From: Bog-532 sp963824545
GTDB lineage: Bacteria; Actinomycetota; Actinomycetes; Streptosporangiales; Streptosporangiaceae
Direction of reading: 5' to 3'
Length of the DNA stretch: 64,000 bases
Assembly: GCA_963824545.1 (NCBI GenBank)
Contig: CAWGPP010000019.1
Span: 3,259 to 67,258, forward strand
Position numbers and translations under genes: made by a program. Below the pieces are notes generated by a model. That model saw only the letters and a list, made by a program, of their open reading frames with translations, searched no databases and was not told the DNA's origin. Positions 34,767 through 41,749 of this stretch are shown in pieces. Position 1 is the first letter of the stretch; each line of letters starts with the position of its first letter.

Positions 34767-35479
34767 CCGCCGGGACGTGGGCGGCCCGGGCCGGAGCCAT
34801 CGACTGGGACTCCGTCCGGGCCGGCCTGGATGCCGACGGCTGCGCCCTGACCGGACCGCTGCTCACTCCGGACGAGGCGGCCGGAATCGCGGCGCTGTAC
34901 CCGGACGATTCCCGGTTCCGGGCCACGATCGACATGAGCCGCTACCGTTTCGGCGAGGGCGAGTACCGGTACTTCAGCGAGCCGTTCCCGGACGCCGTCA
35001 CCGGGCTCAAACAGGCGCTCTACCCGAAGCTGCTGCCGGTGGCGCGCGAGTGGTGGGCCCGGCTGGGCCGGGTGGCGCCGTGGCCGGACCGGCTGGCGGA
35101 CTGGCTGGAGATGTGCCACGCCGCCGGCCAGGCCAAGCCCACCGCGATCCTGCTCCGCTACGGCCCCGGCGGCTGGAATGCCCTGCACCGCGATCTGTAC
35201 GGCGAGCTGGTCTTCCCGCTCCAGGTCGTGATCAACCTCAGCGCGCCGGGCACCGACCACACGGGCGGGGAGTTCCTGCTGTACGAGCAGCGGCCCCGCG
35301 CCCAGTCCCGTGGCACCGCCACCCTCATCCCGCACGGCCACGGCCTGGTGTTCAGCACGCGTGATCGCCCGGTGCGATCCCGGCGCGGCTGGTCGGCCGC
35401 ACCCGTCCGCCACGGCGTGTCCGTGGTCCGCTCCGGCCAGCGTTTCACGCTCGGTCTCGTCTTCCACGACGCGGCCTGA
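34763..35479 (+). CDS. 2-oxoglutarate/Fe(II)-dependent oxygenase
   Basis: A 238-residue double-stranded beta-helix oxygenase. The iron motif HxD is seen in WNALHRDLYGELVFPLQVVI, the distal His in PVRHGVSVV, and the 2OG-binding Arg in SGQRFTLGLVFHDA. GTDHTGGEFLLYEQRPRAQS is the usual strand before it. The link to two methyltransferases and a sigma factor suggests an AlkB-like dealkylation role, though the sequence is closer to prolyl-hydroxylase-type oxygenases than to AlkB. The start is GTG 34763, with a GTGA overlap. Confidence 0.82.
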   Translation: MTAGTWAARAGAIDWDSVRAGLDADGCALTGPLLTPDEAAGIAALYPDDSRFRATIDMSRYRFGEGEYRYFSEPFPDAVTGLKQALYPKLLPVAREWWARLGRVAPWPDRLADWLEMCHAAGQAKPTAILLRYGPGGWNALHRDLYGELVFPLQVVINLSAPGTDHTGGEFLLYEQRPRAQSRGTATLIPHGHGLVFSTRDRPVRSRRGWSAAPVRHGVSVVRSGQRFTLGLVFHDAA

Positions 35480-35605
35480 CCGGCCGCGGGCCCGGGGGCT
35501 GTCAGGCCAGGCGCGGCGGATGGCCGACGGCCGTGCGTGGATCCGGCCCGGGACGCGGGTACCGTGGTGGAGCGGCACCGCCACGAGTGAGCCCCGAGGA
35601 GACAG

Positions 35606-35974
35606 ATGCCCAACCAGCTGGCCAGCACGATGACCGTGCGGGAGATCGCCCGGCAGGTGGCCGAGGCCATCGCCGTGCTGAACGACCTGACGCACGGCGG
35701 CGGGGAGCTGAGGAACCCCAGCGAGGTCCGCGACATCATCGCCAGCCTGGGGCTGATGGGCCAGGGCCTGCCGCAGCTGTGTGAGCAGCTGGCCCGCTTC
35801 CTGGTCACGCACCACGAGGATGGGCAGGTCACGCACGCCTCCGGCCAGGATCCCGACCTGTCCGTGACCGAGGTGACCGAGGCGCTCGCGGCCGCCGGGC
35901 AGGCAGCCGACATGATGACCGCCGCCCTGGAGGAAGCGCACCAGGCGTCCGCGGGGCTCAGAGCCGCGCGGTAA
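35606..35974 (+). CDS. Hypothetical helical protein
   Basis: I do not recognise this 122-residue protein. It is almost wholly alpha-helical and acidic, with no signal peptide or membrane segment (MTVREIARQVAEAIAVLNDL, LPQLCEQLARFLVTHH, VTEALAAAGQAADMMTAALE). ATG 35606 has a clear GAGGAGA ribosome site. It is 126 bp after the oxygenase gene and may belong to the same transcript. It could be a structural or regulatory partner. Confidence 0.6.
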   Translation: MPNQLASTMTVREIARQVAEAIAVLNDLTHGGGELRNPSEVRDIIASLGLMGQGLPQLCEQLARFLVTHHEDGQVTHASGQDPDLSVTEVTEALAAAGQAADMMTAALEEAHQASAGLRAAR

Positions 35975-36019
35975 ACATCCCCGGCCCGGCCTGCTGGCCA
36001 TTGACCGCCACTCTGATCT

Positions 36020-36162
36020 GCTTATACGGGGCCAGAGCCCCAGGGCCGAAGGCCCGGGGCGGCAGCCAGTCAGCAAAGTCCGGTGTGAGCCCGGCACTGT
36101 CCCGCAACGGTAAAGCCCCTTCACGGGGGACGAGTCCGGTCGCCTGACCTGGCCTGCCCGCG
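36020..36162 (+). ncRNA. Cobalamin (B12) riboswitch
   Basis: The leader carries the conserved AGTCCGGTGTGAGCCCGGCA, CTGTCCCGCAACGGTAA and GAGTCCGGTCGCCTGACCTG segments of AdoCbl/B12-box riboswitches in the right order and spacing. Peripheral stems (GCCAGAGCCCC...CCCGGGGC; GCCCCTTCACGGGGG) are visible. It lies on the plus strand, 30 bp upstream of a truncated Ni/Co transporter frame, the gene type it normally represses when B12 is plentiful. Borders are approximate. Confidence 0.85.
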
Positions 36163-36193
36163 AACACCAGTCCTCGGCGGAAGGGCGGTTTCG

Positions 36194-36349
36194 ATGGCGC
36201 GTGCGACGCTGGCGGCCCGTGAGTGGGCCCGGCTCACGGCGATGTTCGGCTTCATCACGGTGATCAACGCTGCGGGCTGGGGCAGCTGGCCGACCCGGCG
36301 CAGCCGCCCGGCCAGGACCGCATCTAGTCGCCGTAGATCGCCAGTGTGA
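36194..36349 (+). pseudogene. Truncated NiCoT-type nickel/cobalt transporter (N-terminal remnant)
   Basis: A 51-codon frame from ATG 36194 begins MARATLAAREWARLTAMFGF then ITVINAAGWGSWP, like the start and first membrane helix of HoxN/NixA-type permeases (REWARL...MFGF...GWG). After GWG it runs into Arg/Ser-rich residues and stops. All further helices, including the HX4DH helix that binds metal, are missing. The usual helix-1 His looks replaced by Asn. The upstream riboswitch therefore has no intact target. Confidence 0.6.
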
Positions 36350-36707
36350 CGACGCCACCGACAACGCCACCGGAGGACGTGCCGACGGTGGCGCTGCCTG
36401 TAGCCGCCGTGCCGTCGCCTGAGGTAGTCGTGCCGAACGAGAGGTCCAGACCGTCACCGAAGATCGCGGGGACGCTCAGGCTGCCGCCGTAGATGAAGGT
36501 GTCCAGGGTCGCAGTGACCGGTGCCGCGTGGCTCGCCGCCACGTGCGCCGTCCCGCTCTGCGTGACCGCGACGGCGTGGGCGACGGCGGCCGTCCCGGGC
36601 CGCGCGCTGCTGTGGTGACCCGTGAGATAGCCGACGCCAACTGCAGCCACGAATATGAGTGTCCCGATGACACCTGCGACCGCGGCTACGGCCCTTTTCA
36701 CGTTCAC
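36324..36707 (-). CDS. Small secreted or membrane-anchored hypothetical protein
   Basis: 127 residues. A signal or anchor helix (VKRAVAAVAGVIGTLIFVAA) is followed by an Ala/Ser/Thr-rich exported part with Gly-rich strands (GSLSVPAIFGDGLDLSFG, GVVGGVVTLAIYGD). No domain is recognised. GTG 36707 has a GAGGAGA site; the open frame upstream of it is not convincing. It is convergent with the transporter remnant. Confidence 0.55.
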   Translation of the reverse strand: MNVKRAVAAVAGVIGTLIFVAAVGVGYLTGHHSSARPGTAAVAHAVAVTQSGTAHVAASHAAPVTATLDTFIYGGSLSVPAIFGDGLDLSFGTTTSGDGTAATGSATVGTSSGGVVGGVVTLAIYGD

Positions 36708-37118
36708 GTCTTCTCCTCGCTGTCTCCTAAGTGACGCGGAGCCAGTGCCAGTGGTGTACCGATTCGCACGCCTACTTACCAGACCTGCGACTTCTGGGCG
36801 GTTTGTCCCGATCTTTCGGGAAAAGGGACGCGCCACCAGAACCAGGCCAGGCGCTGCGCTCCCCCGGATGTCCACGATCACACGGCTCGCGCCCACGTTC
36901 CGAGCGGGCAGCATTCAGAAGCGTACTTCTGGGCGGGGGGCACGACAAGATCACGTTGCCGGCGGATTTCCCGGTAAATGCCCCACAATGGCAGGCCACA
37001 CACCACAGTGGGACGACTGACACGCATATGCGGCGATTTTTCCGTGACCGCCGCGACCGGGAGATGCCCGTCCGCGCGAATGACGTTACGCCGCATCTCA
37101 GCCGGGTACGTGGCGGCC
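36708..37118. other. Intergenic region
   Basis: 411 bp between divergent genes with no supported gene. A 12-bp motif ACTTCTGGGCGG occurs twice (near 36788 and 36924). No clear operator or RNA is recognised. Confidence 0.45.
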
Positions 37119-37709
37119 ATGAACACAGCTGCCGCCGGCCCGGCGGACGGGACGGGATCCCTGGTGAACGTGCTCGCCCGCGCCGCGCTCGCGGGCGCCG
37201 CGACCGGTGCACGGTCGTTCACAGGCCTGGCGGCGCTCACCCTGGCCACTCCACCGGGGTCGGTCACGCAGCCCGACCGCTCGCTCGGCCAGACGTGGGT
37301 GAAAGGCCTGATCACGCTGGCTGCCGCACAGGAACTGGTAATGGACAAGCTGCCGAAGACACCCAGTCGCCTGGGCGTGGCCGGGCTCGGCGGCCGCGTC
37401 GCGGCCGGAGCCGCGGTCGGCGGGGTCGCCGTCCGCCGTGGGCCCGGACCGGGCGCCGTCAAGCCGGAGACGCCGGGGACCAGCGCGCAGAGCACCGACG
37501 CGGAACTGGTGGCCACGTCGGGACCGGCGCCGGCCGGCGCCGCCATCGCGGCGGCCGTCGCAACGGCCGTGGCGGCAGCCGTGGGCGCGGCGTGGCTCGG
37601 TTCGGCCTGGCGCAAGGCGGCCGCCCGGCGTTTCGGCACTGATTACGCCGGGGCGGGGATCGAGGACGTCGTGGCCATGTCGCTGGCCTGGGCCGCGACG
37701 CGGGTGTGA
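37119..37709 (+). CDS. DUF4126-like small membrane protein
   Basis: 196 residues rich in Ala/Gly/Val with several hydrophobic stretches (VLARAALAGAATGARSFTG, GRVAAGAAVGGVAV, AAIAAAVATAVAAAVGAAWL). ATGARSFTGLAALTLATPP and ELVMDKLPKTPSRL are the recurring features of DUF4126-type actinobacterial membrane proteins. No activity is known. ATG 37119 was chosen by similarity; the ribosome site is weak. Confidence 0.6.
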   Translation: MNTAAAGPADGTGSLVNVLARAALAGAATGARSFTGLAALTLATPPGSVTQPDRSLGQTWVKGLITLAAAQELVMDKLPKTPSRLGVAGLGGRVAAGAAVGGVAVRRGPGPGAVKPETPGTSAQSTDAELVATSGPAPAGAAIAAAVATAVAAAVGAAWLGSAWRKAAARRFGTDYAGAGIEDVVAMSLAWAATRV

Positions 37710-37846
37710 CCCGCGGGACGCCCCGGCCCGCTCGTCCCTGATCCCGCGCGGCCTCCCGGCCTCTCCCGCCTCCCGGCCTCCCGGGCCGCCCGATCTGGGA
37801 CGGTGCGCGGCGCGTCCGGGGGCCTGCCGCAGAACCCGGTGCGACC

Positions 37847-38911
37847 ATGGACCCCGTGACCGCCGCCATGCCGTATCAGGCCGGCCCGCCGGGTGCCGTC
37901 CAGCGCGCCAGCGCGTTTCCCCGGCTGCGCTACATGGGCTCCAAGTACCGGCTGGTCCCGCACCTGGCCACGGTGTTCGCCGAGGTGGGCGGGACAACCG
38001 CGCTGGACGCGTTTTCCGGCAGCGGGATCGTGTCGTACCTGCTGAAGGCGCTTGGCTACCAGGTCACCGCCAATGACTTCCTGACCTTCCCGGCAGCCAT
38101 CACCCGGGCCACCGTGGTCAACCAGGACATCACGCTGACCGCGGCGGACATCGCGGCGATCTGCGGCCCAGCCGCCGACGACAGGGACTTCATCCAGCGC
38201 ACGTTCGGCGGGCTGTACTTCACCCGAGAGGACCTGCGGTTCCTCGATTCCGCGTGGTCGCACGTAGACAAGATGACCGGCGCGAAACAGGCCGTCGCAT
38301 TGTCGGCGCTGGTCCTGTCCGCGGCGCGTAAGCAGCCCCGCGGCGTCTTCACCGTCACCGGGCTGCGCTACGACGACGGCCGCCGCGACCTGCGGCTCCC
38401 GCTGCGCGACCATTTCCGGGAGCGGGCCGCCGAGTACAACAGGGTCGTGTTCGACAGCGGGCAGCCCTGTGCCGCGGTGACCGGCGACGTCTTCGACCTT
38501 GACCCGCGGTCCTTCGATGTGGTCTACCTCGACCCACCGTACGCGCCGCCACGGGACGACAACTGCTACATCAAGCGCTACCACTTCCTCGAAGGGCTGA
38601 GCACGTACTGGCGGGGCCAGCAGATCATGCCGGGCACGCGGACCAGAAAACTCGCCAAGCGGTACACCCCGTTCTCCTACGCCCGTACCGTCACCGGCGC
38701 GCTACGCGGCACCCTGGCGCAGTTCCGGGACTCGGCGATCGTGCTGTCCTATTCCTCCAACGCCATACCGGACGCGGACACCATCTACGCCCTCATGCGC
38801 GAGGTCAAGAACGACGTGCAGATGCGGCCGGTAGAGCACACGTACTCGTTCGGCACGCATGCCGCGGCCCGCCGCCGCGCGGCCCGCGAGTATCTGTTCG
38901 TCGGCCGGTGA
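37847..38911 (+). CDS. D12-class (Dam-like) N6-adenine DNA methyltransferase
   Basis: Transfers methyl from S-adenosylmethionine to adenine N6 in DNA. It has 354 residues. The alpha-class order is seen: RLRYMGSKYRLVPHL and the SAM-binding DAFSGSGIVSYLL at the N-terminus, an intervening target-recognition region, and the catalytic DPPYAPP near residue 230 (VVYLDPPYAPPRDDNCYIKR). No restriction endonuclease gene is adjacent, so this is a solitary methyltransferase, possibly regulatory or anti-restriction. The target sequence is unknown. ATG 37847; later ATGs (37868, 37934) are possible. A hairpin follows. Confidence 0.88.
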   Translation: MDPVTAAMPYQAGPPGAVQRASAFPRLRYMGSKYRLVPHLATVFAEVGGTTALDAFSGSGIVSYLLKALGYQVTANDFLTFPAAITRATVVNQDITLTAADIAAICGPAADDRDFIQRTFGGLYFTREDLRFLDSAWSHVDKMTGAKQAVALSALVLSAARKQPRGVFTVTGLRYDDGRRDLRLPLRDHFRERAAEYNRVVFDSGQPCAAVTGDVFDLDPRSFDVVYLDPPYAPPRDDNCYIKRYHFLEGLSTYWRGQQIMPGTRTRKLAKRYTPFSYARTVTGALRGTLAQFRDSAIVLSYSSNAIPDADTIYALMREVKNDVQMRPVEHTYSFGTHAAARRRAAREYLFVGR

Positions 38912-38942
38912 CTCCAGCCGGTCGGCCGGCCAGACGTCGCAT

Positions 38943-38961
38943 TGCCCCCTCCCGGGGGGCA
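38943..38961 (+). terminator. Hairpin after the methyltransferase gene
   Basis: TGCCCCC paired with GGGGGCA across a 5-nt loop, 32 bp after the stop, followed by an A-rich stretch (ACAAAGGAAATAA). Confidence 0.5.
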
Positions 38962-39056
38962 CAAAGGAAATAAGCTAGCCCGGATTGGCGCGATCGAGGT
39001 CCTCCCGGTCGCTGCGTGCACACGTCCGATGTACCCGCTAGTGAACCAGGAGACGC

Positions 39057-40529
39057 ATGGGGGGCTATCGGCGCTTTTGCGTAGAGTGCGGCAGTGAGCT
39101 GAAGCCGGGAGCCCGGTTCTGCGCGAACTGCGGTCACGCCGCCGCGAACGATCCGCAGCCTGCCGCGACCGGTGAGCACGAGGTGGCCACGCGCGACCTC
39201 CCGGTACCCCCTCCAGCGCAGGCGTGGGACGCATCCGCCGCTCCGCCCGAGGGCGGCTTGTTCCCTCCGCCCGGTTCCGCCCTCGCGCCGCAGGGCCCTC
39301 CTTTCCCGCCCGAGGATCCCCGCTTCCCGCCGCCGGACGCTCTCTACCCGCCGCCGGATGTTCCCTACCCAGCGGCCAGGGCTCCGGGACGGCCACAGGA
39401 CGTTCCTTACCCGGCGGCCAGCGTCCCGGGGCGGCCACAGGACGTTCCCTACCCGCCGGCCATGCCCCCCGCGCGATCGCAGGACGCTGCCTACCCCCCG
39501 GCCGGATCCCCGGCGCGGCCGCAGGACGTTTCTTACTCGCCAGCCGGGCCCCCGGGGCCGCCGGGGGACGTTCCCTACCCCCCGGCCGGGCCTCCGGGGC
39601 CGCCAGGAAGCTTCGGCTTCCCGGGCGGGGACAGCCCTCCGGGATCCCGCGATGCCGGGTTCCCGCCGCCCGGCACGGCGGCCATGTCGACAGGCCTGGC
39701 GCTGCCGGCGGCCCGCCCGGCGCCGACCGTGACGGCCCGCCGCCCCGCTGGCCCGCCGCCCGCCGGCCCTGCTGCTGGAGCGGCGGTCATCCCCGCCGCG
39801 GCCACCGGCACGGCCCAGTTCGCCCAGACCTGGGTAGACGACGTGGGCTTCAGCCCACGGTGGGAGCCCACCCCGGCTGATGCGGCCGGCCCGCCCGCCG
39901 GGACAAGGGAACGGTCCCGCCGGCTGCTGGCCGTCGGCCTGTTCGCCCTGGTGGCAGCGGTCATCGTGGTGCCCGCCCTGCTGATCGCGCACTCCTTCCA
40001 CAGCATCACAGGCGGCGCGGCGGCCGCGGCGAAGCCCACCGCGAAGCAACCGGGTGGGGGCAGCACAGCCGCCGCTCCCACTCAGCGTGCGGCCGCGGCC
40101 GGCCTGGCCACCCTCCTCGCGCAGACCGCGGCGGACCGCAGTTCGATCGTCAACGCGGTGGGCGCGGTGGAGCACTGCACGGCGGCGCTGGCCCAGGCCC
40201 CGCAGGTCTTCCAGAATTCCGCCGCTTCCCGCCAGCGCCTGCTCCAGCAGCTTGCGGCGCTGCCCGGGCGGTCCGCGCTGCCCGCGCCGATGCTCCAGGA
40301 ACTGACCGGCGCATGGCAGGCGTCGGCCGCGGTGGACACCGAGCTCGGTAAATGGGCGCAGGACGAGGCGACCCGGGGCTGCAAGCCGAATGATCACGCC
40401 GACGCCAACTATCAGGCCTCCGGGCCACCCGACGTCCAGGCGACCAACGACAAGACGGCCTTCGTGAGCACGTGGAACGCGATCGCCGCGACGTACGGCC
40501 TCACCCGGTACCAGACGAGCCAGCTCTGA
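39057..40529 (+). CDS. Zinc-ribbon, proline-rich repeat, single-pass membrane protein
   Basis: 490 residues in four parts. Residues 7-26 are a zinc ribbon (CVECGSELKPGARFCANCG). Residues ~40-260 are Pro/Ala/Gly-rich, including six 14-residue repeats of DVPYPPA...RPQ type. A transmembrane helix near 295-315 (LLAVGLFALVAAVIVVPALL) precedes an external helical domain (~345-490) with two Cys that may pair (VEHCTAALAQ, RGCKPND). The topology is cytoplasmic zinc ribbon, membrane, external domain. The function is unknown. ATG 39057 follows GGAGACGC. Confidence 0.7.
   Translation: MGGYRRFCVECGSELKPGARFCANCGHAAANDPQPAATGEHEVATRDLPVPPPAQAWDASAAPPEGGLFPPPGSALAPQGPPFPPEDPRFPPPDALYPPPDVPYPAARAPGRPQDVPYPAASVPGRPQDVPYPPAMPPARSQDAAYPPAGSPARPQDVSYSPAGPPGPPGDVPYPPAGPPGPPGSFGFPGGDSPPGSRDAGFPPPGTAAMSTGLALPAARPAPTVTARRPAGPPPAGPAAGAAVIPAAATGTAQFAQTWVDDVGFSPRWEPTPADAAGPPAGTRERSRRLLAVGLFALVAAVIVVPALLIAHSFHSITGGAAAAAKPTAKQPGGGSTAAAPTQRAAAAGLATLLAQTAADRSSIVNAVGAVEHCTAALAQAPQVFQNSAASRQRLLQQLAALPGRSALPAPMLQELTGAWQASAAVDTELGKWAQDEATRGCKPNDHADANYQASGPPDVQATNDKTAFVSTWNAIAATYGLTRYQTSQL
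39360..39611 (+). repeat. Six tandem 42-bp repeats in the proline-rich gene
   Basis: Units start at 39360, 39402, 39444, 39486, 39528 and 39570, each opening with G(T/C)T(T/G)CCTAC-type sequence and encoding 14 residues. The copies have diverged, the last two most. The unit length is a multiple of three, so copy number can vary without a frameshift. Confidence 0.88.
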
Positions 40530-40591
40530 CCCGGCCAGCCCGCTCGCCCCGCTGCCCGGCTGGCCCACGCGACGGCCGACCCACGCGACGG

Positions 40592-41617
40592 TCAGCCCAC
40601 GCGGCCCCAGACGATGGCGGACAAGCCGTTGATCGTGTCGATGCCGTACTGCTCGGTCGGGTTCCCGGTCGTGAGCACGGCCATCAGGTAGTCCCGCCCG
40701 CTGCCGGAGACCCACCCGATGCTGTTGATCTGCCAGTCGGTACTCGCACTGTCCAGGGGCAGCCAGCCGTCCTTGACGGCCACCGTCGCCCGCGAGGGGA
40801 CACCTCCCGTGATCCCCCAGCGCTGCGACGGGTCCACGTTCTCCATGAACTGAAGGGCGGATCGCCGCTGCTTGTCCGTGAGCAGGGTGCTCGGCTTGAC
40901 GAGCTGGCGGAGAAGGGCGATCTGATCAGCGGGGGTGGTCGTGCTCAGGCCCCAGCCCGGCCAGGCGAACCCGGGGCAGGTCACGCACGACGACGGTGCG
41001 GTATGGGTCAGGCCAGCCGCCGCATTGAACGACTGAATGGTCGCGGGGCCGCCGACGTCGTTCCACAGGCTGGTGGCGGCGGAGTTGTCGCTGTCCTCCA
41101 TCATCTGCTGCGCGAGCGCCTGGTCCCCGGCGGGCGGCCCGGCCGGGCCGCCCTGCCGCGCGTAGAGCGTCTCGAGGATGTCGAGCTTGACGATGCTCGC
41201 CTCGGCCTGCGGGCGCGGCGGCCCGAGGGTCCAGGTCCTTCCGGTGCGAACGTCGGAGACGGCGGCCACGACCGTGCCGCTGCGGGAGGCGACGTACGAA
41301 GCGGCCGCCGTCCCGAGCGGATCCTGCGCCGGGGAGGAGGACGGCGAGGCGGGCCGCAGCATCCCCGCGACCAGCGGGCCCCGGGCCGGGGTGCGCGCCG
41401 CCGGGTCCCGTCCGGTGGCCGAAGGCCCGGCCGCCGCCGGACCGGTACGGGACGAGCCATCCGGCGCGGGCGTGTGGGCAGCGCATCCCTGGACCGCCGC
41501 CAGCAGTACACCCGCCGCGACGCCGCCGGCCCCCAGCGTGCGCAGGGACCTCGCACGCCGGGCGGCCGTCGCCTTCACCTGCCTGCCTCCCGTCGCGGAC
41601 CTGCGCGCCCGTGCCAT
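40592..41617 (-). CDS. Beta-lactamase-fold serine hydrolase (class A-like), exported
   Basis: 341 residues. The N-terminus has a signal with a Cys (LGAGGVAAGVLLAAVQGCAA), possibly a lipoprotein although the lipobox is weak. A low-complexity Pro/Ala/Ser linker follows. The catalytic fold has SIVK (SxxK, nucleophile Ser and Lys), SDN in MEDSDNSAATSL, and KDG in VAVKDGWLPL, the three motifs of class A beta-lactamases and DD-peptidases. A pair of Cys (SSCVTCPGF) is unusual. The class A Glu166 region is not obvious, so a real beta-lactamase activity is unsure. Start taken at ATG 41617. Confidence 0.75.
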   Translation of the reverse strand: MARARRSATGGRQVKATAARRARSLRTLGAGGVAAGVLLAAVQGCAAHTPAPDGSSRTGPAAAGPSATGRDPAARTPARGPLVAGMLRPASPSSSPAQDPLGTAAASYVASRSGTVVAAVSDVRTGRTWTLGPPRPQAEASIVKLDILETLYARQGGPAGPPAGDQALAQQMMEDSDNSAATSLWNDVGGPATIQSFNAAAGLTHTAPSSCVTCPGFAWPGWGLSTTTPADQIALLRQLVKPSTLLTDKQRRSALQFMENVDPSQRWGITGGVPSRATVAVKDGWLPLDSASTDWQINSIGWVSGSGRDYLMAVLTTGNPTEQYGIDTINGLSAIVWGRVG

Positions 41618-41724
41618 GTATGTCCGTCCAGGCTGCTCGCGGCGTGCATCAGCACCTTATTGGGCGTGTCGCGACGGTGCGGCCAATTATGCAGGCTGGA
41701 TCGGCCAGTTTCTGGACGCACAAC

Positions 41725-41743
41725 TTAGGTTTGCCTTACCTTA
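41725..41743 (+). promoter_or_regulatory. IdeR/DtxR-type iron box
   Basis: TTAGGTTTGCCTTACCTTA matches the 19-bp IdeR/DtxR consensus (TTAGGTTAGGCTAACCTAA) at 14 positions, including both outer half-sites. It ends 6 bp before the GTG start of the EfeUO fusion, so binding of the iron-loaded repressor would block transcription. Confidence 0.8.
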
Positions 41744-41749
41744 GTTGGC

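Noticed and set aside
38805..40715. 636-codon minus-strand frame opposite the proline-rich gene
   Set aside because: Repeats of Arg/Gly/Trp that merely mirror the proline repeats of the plus-strand gene.
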